Source: Nitrososphaerota archaeon
GTDB taxonomy: Archaea; Thermoproteota; Nitrososphaeria; Nitrososphaerales; Nitrosopumilaceae
DNA length: 12,481 bases
Direction: 5' to 3'
Assembly (NCBI GenBank): GCA_016126025.1
Contig: JAEFDA010000092.1
Span: forward strand, 1-12,481
The notes below the pieces were generated by a model, which was not told where the DNA came from, searched no databases, and saw only the letters and a list, made by a program, of their open reading frames with translations. Shown here piece by piece: positions 1-5,976 of this stretch. Numbering within the stretch: the stretch's first letter is position 1; each line of letters begins with the position of its first letter. A program made the translations under genes and the position numbers.

Positions 1-1
1 C

Positions 2-355
2 AGAGAGTCGACCATCGCCGCCATACACGATCCCGACAACCCGCTGTATCGCGACGGTGAACTGTATGTGTTCATACTGGACGGCGATAACGTGGAAGTG
101 GCCAACGGCGCCGACCCAAGCATTGTTGGGGTCGACACAGACGGGTTGCTCGACTCCAAAGGCACCGACCTGGGCGCGCTCTCCACGGCCAACAGGTCCC
201 CGTACGGCAAGTGGGTCGAGTACTACTGGCCCAACCCGGCCACCGAGACAGAGGCGGGCGAGTTGAAGCTGGGATGGATCAAGGTCAGCTCCGGGTACAC
301 CTTTGGCACCGGAATCTATCCTGACCAATCTGTCATGATGACACCAGAACCCTAG
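2..355 (+). CDS. Cache-domain protein, C-terminal part (5' truncated by window)
   Basis: The frame is open from the window edge and ends at TAG 353-355, giving 117 residues. The sequence fits a single Cache domain (sCache_2 type). It has the DPDNPLYRDGELYVF stretch near the start, then a VGVDTDGLLDSKG segment, then KWVEYYWPNPAT, and a closing SSGYTFGTGIY about 13 residues before the stop. In this family the domain is extracytoplasmic and binds small organic ligands. No membrane segment or signalling domain follows, so the protein ends with its sensor domain. The part that would show a signal peptide, lipobox or membrane anchor lies before the window. It may be a secreted or lipid-anchored binding protein rather than a classical receptor. 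The domain call is fairly firm; the biological role is unknown. Confidence 0.8.
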   Translation, partial: RESTIAAIHDPDNPLYRDGELYVFILDGDNVEVANGADPSIVGVDTDGLLDSKGTDLGALSTANRSPYGKWVEYYWPNPATETEAGELKLGWIKVSSGYTFGTGIYPDQSVMMTPEP

Positions 356-744
356 TGGTACGGTGGACGGATGGCGTCCACTGCCCGAAGGGCCGGACCG
401 GCAGGCAGGCCAGCTGACACGCTCCCGGCGGTGGCCCACGCCTGTGCGGCCTAGTTGCAAAAAACCTGCTACACGTACACCAGCCCGGCATGCACCGGAA
501 CGGCGCGGGCGGATCTGCCGCCGCCCCACGCCGGCGCATCGACCCGCCATACCAGGGATGCTGCGTTGTAAAACTCGGACGGTGTCTTTCTGCGGGTCGG
601 TTACAGCTGATCTAATTCGATAGTGGTCCACCCATTCTCCACGACATCTTAGATGGGCGTTCGGGAATTTATTCACAACCGGCCCCAACGGGCCATTCAG
701 GCCGGAGATCTGCTTCAAAATTAAAATGTGAATATACCCGCAGT

Positions 745-759
745 CTTTGCCGGGCAAAG
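745..759. repeat. Short perfect inverted repeat upstream of exonuclease gene
   Basis: CTTTGCC and GGCAAAG flank a single G. The palindrome ends about 15 nt upstream of the TATA-like box of the exonuclease gene. Its symmetry and place would suit an operator for a dimeric regulator, since archaeal activators often bind just upstream of the TFB/TATA site. Only one copy is visible in the window, so function is a guess. Confidence 0.4.
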
Positions 760-774
760 GAGCGCTGCCGTAGA

Positions 775-783
775 TTTTTAAAT
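775..783 (+). promoter_or_regulatory. TATA-like box for exonuclease gene
   Basis: The AT tract TTTTTAAAT has its centre 27 nt upstream of ATG 806, the distance expected if transcription starts at or next to the start codon. An in-frame stop (TAA 779-781) rules out an earlier start for the gene. Confidence 0.6.
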
Positions 784-805
784 CCACGGCGATATCTCCG
801 GACCC

Positions 806-1693
806 ATGTGGGTGACACCGTCCGGGGCACAAATAAAAAGCGCCGGTGAACGCCTTGAGGATATCCGGGACAGGCCAGACGACTTTAGGCTGCTGGAGAG
901 GATGCCTCTGGTGGCCGAGTCAGTTCCAACGGTTTTTGGGGAACGCAGCGGCGAGGACACAACTATTACGTTTCTTGACATAGAGGCCACCAGCCTTGAT
1001 GTCCGGGAGGCCCGCATCATAGAGCTGGGAATGCTCCGATGCAGGTACAGCCCAGAGGGGCGCTTGGTAGAGATAATTGACGTGTTCAGCGGGTTTGAGG
1101 ATCCCGGCATGCCCATACCGCGCGAGGTGACGGGGCTCACCGGCATAACCGATGAGATGGTACATGGAGAGAGGCTGGACCCGGACGCCGTGAGGGGGTG
1201 GCTGGGCAGGGACCCGCTTGTCGTGGCGCATAATGCGCGCTTTGACAGGCCGATCTTTGAGCAAAGGTTCCCTGATATGGGCGACTACCGGTGGGCATGC
1301 TCGCTCCGGGGAATACCGTGGAGTATGATGGGGTATGGGTCGGCCAGCCTGCCGCTGCTACTGGAGCAGGAGGGCTGGTTCTTTGAGGCGCACCGGGCCC
1401 ACACCGACTGCCTGGCGGTATCGTGGATGCTCCATTCGGTGCCCGGAACTCTGGGACACCTACTCGACTCCATTGCCGACAGGGCAAAGGTTACGGCCAG
1501 CGGTAACACCTACCCTGTGAAAGAGTCCCTGAAGGAGCGCGGCTACAGGTTCGACGGCGCCAAAAAGCACTGGACGCGAATCATCCCCCTGAGCGGGTTG
1601 GACCAGGAGATGGACTTTCTGGGGAGGATGTCCTACGGGGGCGTGATCGCCGGCCACGAGCGGGTGACGGCGCGGACTGCATTCAAAGAATAA
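806..1693 (+). CDS. DEDDh-family 3'-5' exonuclease (DnaQ-like) with C-terminal accessory module
   Basis: This 295-residue protein contains an RNase T/DnaQ exonuclease fold at about residues 52-215. Exo I is FLDIEATSL (D58, E60), Exo II is AHNARFD (D147), and Exo III is HRAHTDC (H196 and D201, the H-x4-D signature of DEDDh enzymes). The four carboxylates bind two metal ions, and the histidine activates water. The enzyme would remove nucleotides from DNA or RNA 3' ends, perhaps in repair or end trimming. From about residue 230 comes a small module with YPVKESLKERGY, a KKHW motif and an acidic helix, ending ARTAFKE. I recall this arrangement from bacterial stand-alone exonucleases, so acquisition from bacteria is possible. 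The first 50 residues match nothing I recognise. The start is fixed by an in-frame stop at 779-781 and a TATA-like box 27 nt upstream. The gene converges on pdxT with a 6-bp gap. Confidence 0.88.
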   Translation: MWVTPSGAQIKSAGERLEDIRDRPDDFRLLERMPLVAESVPTVFGERSGEDTTITFLDIEATSLDVREARIIELGMLRCRYSPEGRLVEIIDVFSGFEDPGMPIPREVTGLTGITDEMVHGERLDPDAVRGWLGRDPLVVAHNARFDRPIFEQRFPDMGDYRWACSLRGIPWSMMGYGSASLPLLLEQEGWFFEAHRAHTDCLAVSWMLHSVPGTLGHLLDSIADRAKVTASGNTYPVKESLKERGYRFDGAKKHWTRIIPLSGLDQEMDFLGRMSYGGVIAGHERVTARTAFKE

Positions 1694-1699
1694 GCGGCG

Positions 1700-2308
1700 C
1701 TACCGCCGGGCCGCATCCACCAAATTCCGGTGGAGGGCGGCGTTGCCGGACATCTCCGGGTGGAACGAGGTGCCCACTATGCCGCCCCGCCTCACGGCCA
1801 CGATGCGGCCGTCCACCGACGCGAGCACCTCCACCTCCGGGCTGACGGCTGTCACCGACGGCGCCCGGATGAACACCCCCCGGAACCCCGTAATGCCCAG
1901 CGGCTCCATGTCTATGTCCATCTCAAAGGACCGCCGCTGCCGGCCGAACGAGTTGCGCTCCAGCCGGACGTCCAGCACTCCCAGAAGAGGCTGGCCGGTG
2001 GCACCCATCCTGCGGTCGTACACCTGGGACGAGAGCAGTATGAGGCCGGCGCATATGCCCAGGGCGGGCATCCCCGAGTTGAGCCGCTCCCTCAGGGCGG
2101 CCAAGGTGTCCCCGGCCATGGAGAGGCGGCCTATGGTGGTGCTCTCGCCGCCGGGTATTATGATCGCGTCGACGGCCGACACGGCCGAGGGGGTATTCAC
2201 CCGTACGGCCTCTCCGGACATGTTCATCTCGGCTAGGGCCTGCCGCGCGGCCCCCAGGTTCTCCTCCACGTCCCCCTGCACGGACAGGACTCCCAGCGTA
2301 ACGGTCAG
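1700..2308 (-). CDS. pdxT: Pyridoxal 5'-phosphate synthase, glutaminase subunit PdxT
   Basis: PdxT hydrolyses glutamine and passes ammonia to PdxS for PLP synthesis. It forms a cytosolic 12+12 complex with PdxS. The class I amidotransferase signatures are complete: PGGESTTIG (residues 52-60, oxyanion strand), LGICAGLILLS with nucleophile C86, and TSFHPE with H183 and E185. The protein starts with the family-typical TLGVLSVQGD. Its length, 202 residues, matches the family. The start is odd: no ATG, GTG or TTG lies in frame near the conserved N-terminus. The frame continues upstream through pdxS for another 68 codons to an ATG at 2512. The best start is CTG 2308-2306, which forms a CTGA overlap with the pdxS stop, like the common ATGA junction. 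A purine-rich GGAGAGGGG lies a little upstream. A sequencing error or frameshift is the alternative. Confidence 0.93.
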   Translation of the reverse strand: MTVTLGVLSVQGDVEENLGAARQALAEMNMSGEAVRVNTPSAVSAVDAIIIPGGESTTIGRLSMAGDTLAALRERLNSGMPALGICAGLILLSSQVYDRRMGATGQPLLGVLDVRLERNSFGRQRRSFEMDIDMEPLGITGFRGVFIRAPSVTAVSPEVEVLASVDGRIVAVRRGGIVGTSFHPEMSGNAALHRNLVDAARR

Positions 2309-3261
2309 GACGCCGCACCCCTCTCCTGCATGCGCAGCTCCATCGAGGCGGCGTCCAGCCCCGGCATGGACATCCTCTCGTCGATCATCTCCTGCGCCTC
2401 CCGGACCCGGTCGGGCTGGTCCCAGAAGGTGGTGGCCAGCACCACGGCGCGGGCGCGGTTGGCCGCGTCCTCGGACTTGAATATGCCCGAGCCCACGAAT
2501 ATGCCGTCGCACCCCAGCGACATCAGGTACGCGGCGTCGGCGGGGGTGGCTATGCCGCCGGCCGCAAAGTTGACGACGGGCAGCCGTCCCAGCCGGGCGG
2601 TCTTCTCTATGATATCAAAGGAGACCCTGTACTCCCGGGCCAGCCTCATCATCTCCTGGCGGTCCTCCGAGTCATATATGGCCCGTGCGAGCCGCAGGCC
2701 GTCGTTGAGCTTCTTGATGTGGGTGATGGCCTCGGCGACGTTGCCGGTGCCCGGCTCTCCCTTGGTCCGGATCATGGAGGCCCCCTCCTCTATGCGGCGG
2801 AGGGCCTCGGGCAAGGACCTGGCCCCGTTGACGAACGGGGTGGTAAAGTCCCACTTCCAGATGTGGCGCGCCTCGTCGGCGGGCGTGAGCACTTCTGACT
2901 CGTCTATCATGTCCACGTCGGTCTCGGCCAGGACCTGCGCCTCGTACACGTGGCCTATCCTGCACTTGGCCATGACGGGTATGGTGACCGACTCCATTAT
3001 CTCCCGTACGGCGCCCACCCCGGCGGTCCTGGCCACTCCGCCGGCCTTCCGGACGTCGGAAGGCAGCTTGTCCAGCACCATCACCGAGACGGCCCCGGCC
3101 TCCTCGGCGATCCGGGCCTGCTCGGCGTTGGTGACATCCATCACCACTCCGCCCTTGAGCATGTGGGCGAACCCCCGCTTTACCCGGGCAGTTCCCCGCA
3201 CCGAGTCACCCTCCTGTACTACGCCTCCGGCGTCGCGCCTGTCTCCGGCCAGCGGGATCAT
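2305..3261 (-). CDS. pdxS: Pyridoxal 5'-phosphate synthase, lyase subunit PdxS
   Basis: PdxS builds pyridoxal 5'-phosphate from ribose 5-phosphate, glyceraldehyde 3-phosphate and ammonia supplied by PdxT (the DXP-independent route). The 318 residues form a TIM barrel with every hallmark: KGGVVMDV (D42), PVMAKCRIGH (K99, the first Schiff-base lysine), IDESEVLTPADE, RTKGEPGTGN (K167, the second lysine), VVNFAAGGIATPADAA, DGIFVGSGIFKS and the C-terminal MQERG tail that touches PdxT. The N-terminus is about 18 residues longer than in Bacillus PdxS, but ATG 3261 is backed by a TATA-like box 26 nt upstream. The stop codon overlaps the proposed pdxT start, so the two are co-transcribed and probably translationally coupled. 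Confidence 0.97.
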   Translation of the reverse strand: MIPLAGDRRDAGGVVQEGDSVRGTARVKRGFAHMLKGGVVMDVTNAEQARIAEEAGAVSVMVLDKLPSDVRKAGGVARTAGVGAVREIMESVTIPVMAKCRIGHVYEAQVLAETDVDMIDESEVLTPADEARHIWKWDFTTPFVNGARSLPEALRRIEEGASMIRTKGEPGTGNVAEAITHIKKLNDGLRLARAIYDSEDRQEMMRLAREYRVSFDIIEKTARLGRLPVVNFAAGGIATPADAAYLMSLGCDGIFVGSGIFKSEDAANRARAVVLATTFWDQPDRVREAQEMIDERMSMPGLDAASMELRMQERGAAS

Positions 3262-3282
3262 GCGCCGGTATGGCGGGGCCGG

Positions 3283-3291
3283 ATATTTTTA
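3283..3291 (-). promoter_or_regulatory. TATA-like box of the pdxS-pdxT operon
   Basis: Read on the minus strand this is TAAAAATAT, centred 26 nt upstream of the pdxS ATG (3261). It is an AT island in G+C-rich surroundings and implies a leaderless pdxS mRNA. Confidence 0.65.
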
Positions 3292-3353
3292 CCTATGCGG
3301 CGGGCGAATGCGGACACTCCGGCGCTTCGAATGGAACGGTTTGAATGTGTAGC

Positions 3354-3369
3354 GCCGGCGGGCGCCGGC
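3354..3369. repeat. G+C-rich inverted repeat upstream of pdxS
   Basis: GCCGGCG at 3354-3360 is the reverse complement of CGCCGGC at 3363-3369, with only two bases between. It could fold as a tight hairpin or bind a dimeric protein. It lies in the 250-nt spacer between the fic stop and the pdxS promoter, about 65 nt upstream of the TATA-like box. In such G+C-rich DNA it could be chance. Confidence 0.3.
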
Positions 3370-3511
3370 CGGGCGCGTGTATGGCTTGGTATGGGACGGC
3401 GCATCCCCGCGCCGATGTACCGTTCTGCTTGTGGCCCTGACCGTCTGCCCGGCGCCTCCTGTTCTCCACTTGGCAGCCGGCCTCCGGAGTGTCTGGCGGG
3501 CGTCTCGAATG

Positions 3512-4390
3512 CTACCAGTATCTGGAGTGCATCCGGAGGTACCTACCTACAGACCACCGCAGGAACGGCCAGTCGGCCGCTCTCGTCTGCGATCTCTCCA
3601 GCGCGCCGTAATACGACCTTCTGTCCCTGTACTCTATGTCCATCATGGGATAGCCTGACCTGTGCAGCACGTGGTTCATCATGAGCCTGGATATCCTCCC
3701 GTTCCCGTCACCAAATGGGTGTATAGTGACGAACTTTAGATGCACCAGCGCCGCAAGTTCTACGGGATGCAGTACCTTTCTGCTGGCTTCATACCACTCA
3801 AAGAACAGGCCGACCAGCGCGCCCACCGCGCTGTGCGGCGGCGGAACGAACTCGCTCTGGCCGACCCTTACATCGTAGTCCCGGATCTTTCCTGCGATGT
3901 CTTCCTTCGTGCCCCCAAACATCCTTCTATGCCACTCCACGACCCGGTCCCTTGACAGATCGTCATCCCTTATCGCATCAAGGAATACTATCCTGTGCGC
4001 CGCGGCCTCCAGCACATCTGCGATAGGCCTGCCCGCGGGGGTGATACCGTCCTCCAAGAGCAGCGTGGTATCCTTCAGGCTTAGCGTCGATCCCTCTATC
4101 CTTTGGGTGTTGTACGTGAACCGAACTGCAAACGCATCCAGATTCTTTTCTAGGATTGTTCGCGGCATCGAGGCGCGTTCCCTTTCAAATCTGTCGTGTA
4201 TTATACTCAGTTTGGGCTCCCATCCCCCGCGCAGTATTCGCAACATGAAGCCGTTCTTTCTCTCCTCCACGTCCGGCGGTATGCTCTTTCCCAGATACTC
4301 TTCGTACTGCCGCCTGGCCGTTCCCCTTGAGTCGTGGTATAGGTAGTAGTAGTCGCTGTTTGCCTTTCGCCTCTTTACGATACTTACCAT
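3512..4390 (-). CDS. Fic-domain protein, class II (probable AMP transferase)
   Basis: This 292-residue protein carries the complete Fic active-site motif HPFGDGNGR (H224 to R232). H224 is the expected catalytic base, D228 holds the metal, and the GNGR part binds phosphates. Family members usually move AMP from ATP to a hydroxyl of a target protein. TQRIEG at residues 95-100 fits the class II inhibitory motif (S/T-x3-E-G/N), with E99 the likely autoinhibitory glutamate, so the enzyme should be held inactive in cis and needs no separate antitoxin; none is encoded nearby. The first 40 residues (KRRKANSDYYYLYHDSRG ... EYLGKSIP) form a small basic module that I recall from other archaeal Fic proteins, function unknown. 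The tail after residue 245 is helical. An AT-rich promoter lies directly upstream. The target is unknown. Confidence 0.92.
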   Translation of the reverse strand: MVSIVKRRKANSDYYYLYHDSRGTARRQYEEYLGKSIPPDVEERKNGFMLRILRGGWEPKLSIIHDRFERERASMPRTILEKNLDAFAVRFTYNTQRIEGSTLSLKDTTLLLEDGITPAGRPIADVLEAAAHRIVFLDAIRDDDLSRDRVVEWHRRMFGGTKEDIAGKIRDYDVRVGQSEFVPPPHSAVGALVGLFFEWYEASRKVLHPVELAALVHLKFVTIHPFGDGNGRISRLMMNHVLHRSGYPMMDIEYRDRRSYYGALERSQTRAADWPFLRWSVGRYLRMHSRYW

Positions 4391-4408
4391 GAGTGGTTTT
4401 ACACAGGA

Positions 4409-4443
4409 TAATATTTAAAAATTTATATAAATTTAAAAAATTC
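4409..4443 (-). promoter_or_regulatory. AT-rich promoter patch of the fic gene
   Basis: This is the most AT-rich short stretch in the middle of the window, almost only A and T. Read on the minus strand, TTTAAATAT (4419-4411) is centred 25 nt upstream of the fic ATG (4390). A second TATA-like element, TTTATATAAAT, lies about 10 nt further up. The element could also work on the plus strand, but no convincing gene starts at the right distance there. Confidence 0.6.
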
Positions 4444-4668
4444 CTGGGTAAAACATGGCGCCGTGGCGACGACCACTCCAGTTCGTATGGTCTGGGAGGT
4501 GTGGTAACTGTTGGGGATCTGCATGGCGGTGTCCCGTGTGGGGGGCAAGCAACGCGGGATGATGCACGATGGCGGTGTACCCTGCGGGAACCGGGCGCAA
4601 TGGGGAATGGAATTCGGTCGGGCGGCCGGAGTCACCTGCGGTCGGCGCAGTCTGCACGCCGCCGCGGG

Positions 4669-4675
4669 TTTATAA
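4669..4675 (+). promoter_or_regulatory. TATA-like box deciding the start of the PH/GRAM-like gene
   Basis: TTTATAA is centred 27 nt upstream of ATG 4699. It marks a leaderless start there and excludes the in-frame ATG at 4393. Confidence 0.65.
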
Positions 4676-4698
4676 CGCGCATATGGGCACCACACCCC

Positions 4699-5001
4699 AT
4701 GGGCGAGGAGAGGAAGCTGCGCCAGGAGGACTGCCACGAGGACTCGCTGGGGGCCGGAATACTGACCCTGACCAGCCGGCGGGTGGCCTTCGACAAGACC
4801 CGGGCCCGCATAATGGACTTTTCCAAGCACATGGGCGAGACTGTACTGGATGCCCCCCTCGGCGACATAACCAAGGTGTGGAGGGAGGGGCTGCTGATAA
4901 AGAAGGCATGCATCATGGTGGACGGGAAGGCCTACAAGTTCGGCGTGCTCAGGCCGGGGAGCTGGGTCGACGCCATTCAGGACGCCATCGACGAGCTGTA
5001 G
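4699..5001 (+). CDS. Small PH/GRAM-like domain protein
   Basis: This soluble protein has 100 residues. A single beta-rich domain of PH/GRAM type fits the pattern GILTLTSRRVAFDK (residues 19-32), then LGDITKVWREGLLIKKACIMV, then KAYKFGVLRPGSWVDAIQDAI as the closing strand and amphipathic helix. Such domains bind lipids or proteins; in archaea their roles are mostly unknown. There is no signal peptide or membrane helix. The start was chosen from the TATA-like box 27 nt upstream and because the conserved part begins soon after it. The last 25 bp overlap the 3' end of kae1 on the other strand. The fold assignment comes from pattern only and is moderately sure; function is unknown. Confidence 0.75.
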   Translation: MGEERKLRQEDCHEDSLGAGILTLTSRRVAFDKTRARIMDFSKHMGETVLDAPLGDITKVWREGLLIKKACIMVDGKAYKFGVLRPGSWVDAIQDAIDEL

Positions 5002-5972
5002 TTTATGCGGACCGAGTCCAGGCGCCAGGCCTGCCTCACGAACGCGTCACATATCTGGACGGGCCCGTTCACGGACGCCTCCAGGATGCCGGTGGCGGCT
5101 ATCTGGGCGCCGCAGTCCCCCGCATATTTGGGGGGGACGGCATGGAACGAGGAGCCGTGTATGCGGCACGCCTCCTCCAGCATGTGGGAGAGGCGGCGGT
5201 TGGCGGCCACCCCGCCCACTATCATGAACTCCTTCTTGCCGGTGAGCGAGAGGGCCCTCTCCACGGCCTCGCATATCATGGCAAAGGAGGTCTCCTGCAG
5301 GGAGTGGCACACGGCCGGGCCGCCGGAGGAGGCGGCCGCCGACTTTGCCGCCGAGAGCAGCCCCGAGAAGGAGACGTCGTTCCCGCGGACCGTATACGGC
5401 AGCTCCACGTAGGACATGTCGGAGAGGGCCATCCTCTCTATCTCGCCCCCGCAGGGGGACGCCAAACCCAGGGAGCGGCCGAACTGGTCCAGCAGCTGGC
5501 CCAGGGTTATGTCCAGGGTCTCCCCGAAGACGCGCCACTGCCCGTCCAGAAAGGCCAGTATCATGGTGTGCCCGCCGGAGACCAGCAGCACCAGGGGGTC
5601 GGCGGCGCCGGTGAGCAGCCTCCCCAGGTCTATGTGCCCTATGGCGTGGTGGACCGGGTATAGCGGTATGGAGTAGTGCGTGGAGAGGGCCCTGGCCATC
5701 ACGGCTCCCACCCGGAGGCACGGTCCCAGGCCGGGCCCGGCCGCGTACGATATGGCATCCACGTCGTATATGCCCACGCCCGCCTTGGCCATACACTCGG
5801 AGAGCACCCGGGGGCCCTCGGTGACGTGGTGCCGGGAGGCCTCCCGGGGGTGTATGCCCTCCCCGTCGGGCGGCCGGTATATGCTGCGCACGTCGGCCAG
5901 TATCGTATCATCCCGGATCAGCCCGCACGACATGGTGTGCGCCGTGCTCTCTATGCCCAGCATCAGTGTCAT
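4977..5972 (-). CDS. kae1: tRNA N6-threonylcarbamoyladenosine transferase Kae1 (KEOPS subunit)
   Basis: Kae1/TsaD transfers the threonylcarbamoyl group to A37 of ANN-decoding tRNAs (t6A), acting within the KEOPS complex with Bud32, Cgi121 and Pcc1. The 331 residues show the ASKHA-type ATPase fold. The metal-binding HxxxH lies in PVHHAIGHIDLGR (H109, H113). Other hallmarks are PGLGPCLRVG, VSGGHT (131-136), GETLDITLGQLLDQFGR, GGVAANRRL (253-261) and AGDCGAQIA, where D286 should complete the metal site; the usual asparagine after it is cysteine here. No Bud32 kinase domain is fused. Translation may start at M1 or at M4 (MLGIEST, closer to the usual N-terminus). The gene begins 4 nt after the GTPase gene and is clearly co-transcribed with it. 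Older names are Gcp and O-sialoglycoprotein endopeptidase. Confidence 0.95.
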   Translation of the reverse strand: MTLMLGIESTAHTMSCGLIRDDTILADVRSIYRPPDGEGIHPREASRHHVTEGPRVLSECMAKAGVGIYDVDAISYAAGPGLGPCLRVGAVMARALSTHYSIPLYPVHHAIGHIDLGRLLTGAADPLVLLVSGGHTMILAFLDGQWRVFGETLDITLGQLLDQFGRSLGLASPCGGEIERMALSDMSYVELPYTVRGNDVSFSGLLSAAKSAAASSGGPAVCHSLQETSFAMICEAVERALSLTGKKEFMIVGGVAANRRLSHMLEEACRIHGSSFHAVPPKYAGDCGAQIAATGILEASVNGPVQICDAFVRQAWRLDSVRINYSSSMAS

Positions 5973-5976
5973 GGTG

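Larger units (their letters stand above)
356..805. other. Intergenic region without a recognisable gene
   Basis: This 450-nt stretch lies between the Cache gene and the exonuclease gene, which share a strand. Short open frames occur (for example 363-623 on the plus strand), but their composition looks arbitrary and no family is recognisable. I see no tRNA signature. It holds a perfect 7-bp inverted repeat at 745-759 and a TATA-like box at 775-783 that serves the exonuclease. The part from about 650 to 785 is more AT-rich than the flanks, as expected of a promoter region. Confidence 0.6.
4391..4698. other. Intergenic region between fic and the PH/GRAM-like gene
   Basis: This 308-nt spacer separates two divergent genes. 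It starts with the AT-rich fic promoter and ends with the TATA-like box at 4669-4675. Between them the sequence is G+C-rich, with a repeated ten-mer ATGGCGGTGT at 4523-4532 and 4569-4578. An open frame runs in phase with the downstream gene from 4393. Its predicted peptide before 4699 looks non-protein-like, and the promoter sits inside it, so I read it as non-coding. Confidence 0.5.

Noticed and set aside
363..623. 86-codon plus-strand frame in the left intergenic region
   Set aside because: Arg/Pro-rich, no family pattern, no TATA-like box at the proper distance.
2330..3352. 340-codon plus-strand frame opposite pdxS
   Set aside because: PdxS on the minus strand has complete catalytic motifs; the plus frame is Ser/Ala-rich mirror sequence.
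4393..4698. N-terminal extension of the PH/GRAM-like gene from ATG 4393
   Set aside because: The extension is not protein-like and contains the promoter of the shorter gene; TTTATAA lies exactly 27 nt before ATG 4699.
4569..5663. 364-codon plus-strand frame over kae1 and the PH/GRAM gene
   Set aside because: It is out of phase with both supported genes and has low-complexity Gly/Arg/Pro content.
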